Source of the DNA: Sphagnum magellanicum | Lineage: Eukaryota > Streptophyta > Sphagnopsida > Sphagnales > Sphagnaceae | Assembly (NCBI GenBank): GCA_021904315.1 | Contig: CM038916.1 | Location: 930,001 to 994,000 of the forward strand | DNA: 64,000 nucleotides | Direction of reading: 5' to 3' | Shown here: piece after piece, positions 62,001 to 64,000 of the stretch | Numbering within the stretch: the first letter of the stretch is position 1 | Layout of the letters: each line of letters opens with the position of its first letter | Translations under genes and position numbers: made by a program | Notes under the pieces: model-generated | The model's input: only the letters and a program-made list of their open reading frames with translations | What the model was told of the DNA's origin: nothing | Databases searched by the model: none

Positions 62001-62935
62001 CTTCTCAAACATCTCAATATTGATGTGGTGAAAATTTCAATATAATTTTTTTGGGCTAGTGGATTTTTTTTTCATAACTAAAATCATCCCTAATCCCTAA
62101 AGAATGACAAAAATTTTGGGGATGCTTTTAGAGTACATTTTCAAATCCAAATGATATGACACAAATTGTTTTAAAAAGCTAAAGAGAAATTAAAGATGCC
62201 CTTGAAAAAAAAACTAAAAATTTCATTTGTTTTGAAATGTTAAAGGAAGGTTAAAAAAAATATTATTTATATTTTGATGTTTTCAAATAAAAATGTACAA
62301 AATATTTTGCTTGCACTCACCCCTAACCCTAAATATGTGTGCACATGAAGATCCTTGATTGAACTCAAAAGTGAAACAACACAATTGGATAATCAAACCA
62401 TGATGGATAGAATTGATAAAACTAGATTAATCATGGGACATGGTTGAAATTGTGTTAATGGATGAAAGTGTAATATGTACATTAATGAAAATGTGTGATA
62501 TGAATGCAAATAATAAGATGGACAAAGCTAATAACATGAATGATGAAGTATACCACATGGATGCAATTAATGATAAATCTAACTTCATCAAATACTTTAA
62601 TTTCATCCATAATTTCAAATTTTATTCATGTGTTTAATCCATCATCATGGTATATTCCAATAATGTCATTCACATAACCACATCTTCTTATGTAACTCAT
62701 GTCACCTAGTCTGTTGTTGATTTCAACCATGTATTGGGCATCAATTCTTTCATCTATGTACCTCATTTCATTTGAGTTATGAATTTCATTTATGTTATTT
62801 TCATTTCTGGATTTCATTGTGTCATTTGTGCAAACATGCTTGGTTAATTTTCCTATTAACCAGAAAATAAATTAATAACTTCCCCTATTTTGCCCTGTCC
62901 TGGATTGGGGCCGGAATGGGTACCTAGGGGGAGTG
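59050..62935. other. Upstream flank of beta-amylase B, AT-rich duplicated DNA
   Basis: Counterpart of 32425-36360. It holds a retained 38-codon open frame at 59871-59987 (VEGKPYVEVLKE) and a shortened minus-strand frame at 62626-62817. No gene is called. Confidence 0.4.
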
Positions 62936-62940
62936 GGGGT

Positions 62941-63368
62941 TAGCGTTGGGCAGTTCGCCAGTCGGGGTGGTTAGAACTGTCAGTTTCCATTTCAGTTAGT
63001 GAAAAGTGAACTAGAACCGGGTCTGATTTTTGGAACTGGGACCTGGAACCAGGTCTAAAACTGGAACCGATTCTGGTACGTGGTTCTAGAAACAGAACCA
63101 GAATTTTGGGCCCCCAAAAAAAAAAGTTGTGAAACCTGGGGTTAATCAGTAGTTAAATGTCAGCTTCAGACCAACAAGGTTGCTCGGAACTGGGTTTGAT
63201 TTCCAGAACCAAAACCAGAACCTGTATTATTGGTCACTCAAGAACCGAACCAGAACCGAACCAGACCTGGGTTTCCAGTTTTTGACGGAACTTGAACCAT
63301 TCTAAAATATTTTTAAAAAAAACCAGAACCAAATGTTCTTCATAAAAGTCAAGAACCGCCCAACACTG
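62941..63368. mobile_element. hAT-like MITE, counterpart of 36368-36779
   Basis: Left end TAGCGTTGGGCAGTTC and right end GAACCGCCCAACACTG. Flanks are GTGGGGGT and GTGGGACC (first five bases identical). The insertion predates the segmental duplication because both copies carry it. Confidence 0.65.
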
Positions 63369-64000
63369 GTGGGACCTGCGCATATCTGCAGGGCCCGTAA
63401 ATCAGGGTACCAAGCACCCCAATAATGTCGACAAAATACAAAAGGTTTGTGTTTCAGACCTACCCCAAGTAGGCCAAGTGGGCCGGGGATGCTGGGGGGG
63501 AGATGAAACAGAAGGTATCAAGAGCGACCCACCCGGTGTGGAGAATATAAAAAAAAGGAACCAAAAGTATTGTATTTTGGTTGTTTTTAAATTGCCAGAT
63601 TGCAGTTCAAATAATACCTACGGGGAGTTGAGATTCAACGTTTTCTATTTCGAATTGTGACAATTTGTGGGCGGGGGAACAACTCGGTAAGGCTCTAGCA
63701 TATTGCTTCTTGAAGTCCATTGGATCCATCTTTTACTGAAATTTGCAAATACCATTCATAGTAATTTATGAACAAATACTTTGGAAATAATTTGTGAATG
63801 AATAATTTGAAAGTTTCAAAAAGGATTGTAAATTTTTTTAAGGTTTTAGTTTAAATTAGTTTAATTAAGATTCTTTAAATACAATTTTCATAGTGTGCTA
63901 TATTTTATTTTGGGCCTTCCCTTGTTAAAATTATTTAAGAAATATAATAAGATGAAAATTGAATGTTCATTATGTAGAATCAGTTAATTTATATTTATAT

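Larger units (their letters stand above)
44600..64000. repeat. Segmental duplication, copy 2 (contains beta-amylase gene B)
   Basis: Counterpart of 18545-37395 in the same orientation; the block map is given under copy 1. It continues to the window end, so the true right border is not visible. Differences from copy 1 include a solo LTR (51946-52877), about 700 bp retained near 48020-48725, a tandem duplication inside the intron 4 MITE, and about 68 bp extra near 58706-58773. Confidence 0.85.

Overview
This window is nuclear DNA of a land plant, most likely a gymnosperm; that placement is an inference, since no organism-specific marker is visible. The support is AT-rich intergenic DNA full of decayed transposons, GT-AG introns, a plant-type ARID plus HMG-box gene, and plant beta-amylase genes. 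There are no operons, ribosome binding sites, CRISPR arrays or recognisable tRNA or rRNA genes.

Layout. 1-664 (+): possible 3' end of an unidentified gene (weak). 2372-6903 (-): a complete seven-exon ARID-HMG protein gene of 526 aa; every splice phase closes. 7.2-18.5 kb: repeat-rich DNA with an 87-bp tandem duplication, a hAT-like MITE (10267-10785), a 1-kb dispersed repeat also found at 43.1 kb, and a broken hAT-type transposase (about 14480-16420, -). 18.5-37.4 kb: copy 1 of a large segmental duplication. It carries a decayed Ty1/copia pol, a 920-bp solo LTR and beta-amylase gene A (27144-31641, -; seven exons, 459 aa). 37.4-44.6 kb: spacer with an isolated exon-like island, a roughly 153-bp triple tandem repeat, the second 1-kb repeat and a run of 29 C. 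44.6-64.0 kb: copy 2 of the duplication, running off the window end. It carries the second copia relic, a 932-bp solo LTR that is absent from the matching site in copy 1, and beta-amylase gene B (53243-58215, -; 483 aa).

Main biology. The two beta-amylases lie in direct orientation about 26 kb apart. Both keep the two catalytic glutamates but lack the usual flexible loop GGNVGD with its catalytic-loop aspartate. Their introns and upstream DNA look about 88-96% identical by eye, whereas parts of the coding exons are far more diverged (exon 7 about 54% identical in protein). That is the reverse of ordinary neutral or purifying evolution, and it is the most interesting signal here. Both genes also share an overlapping upstream ORF and upstream inverted repeats. 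All identity values are by-eye estimates from reading the sequence.
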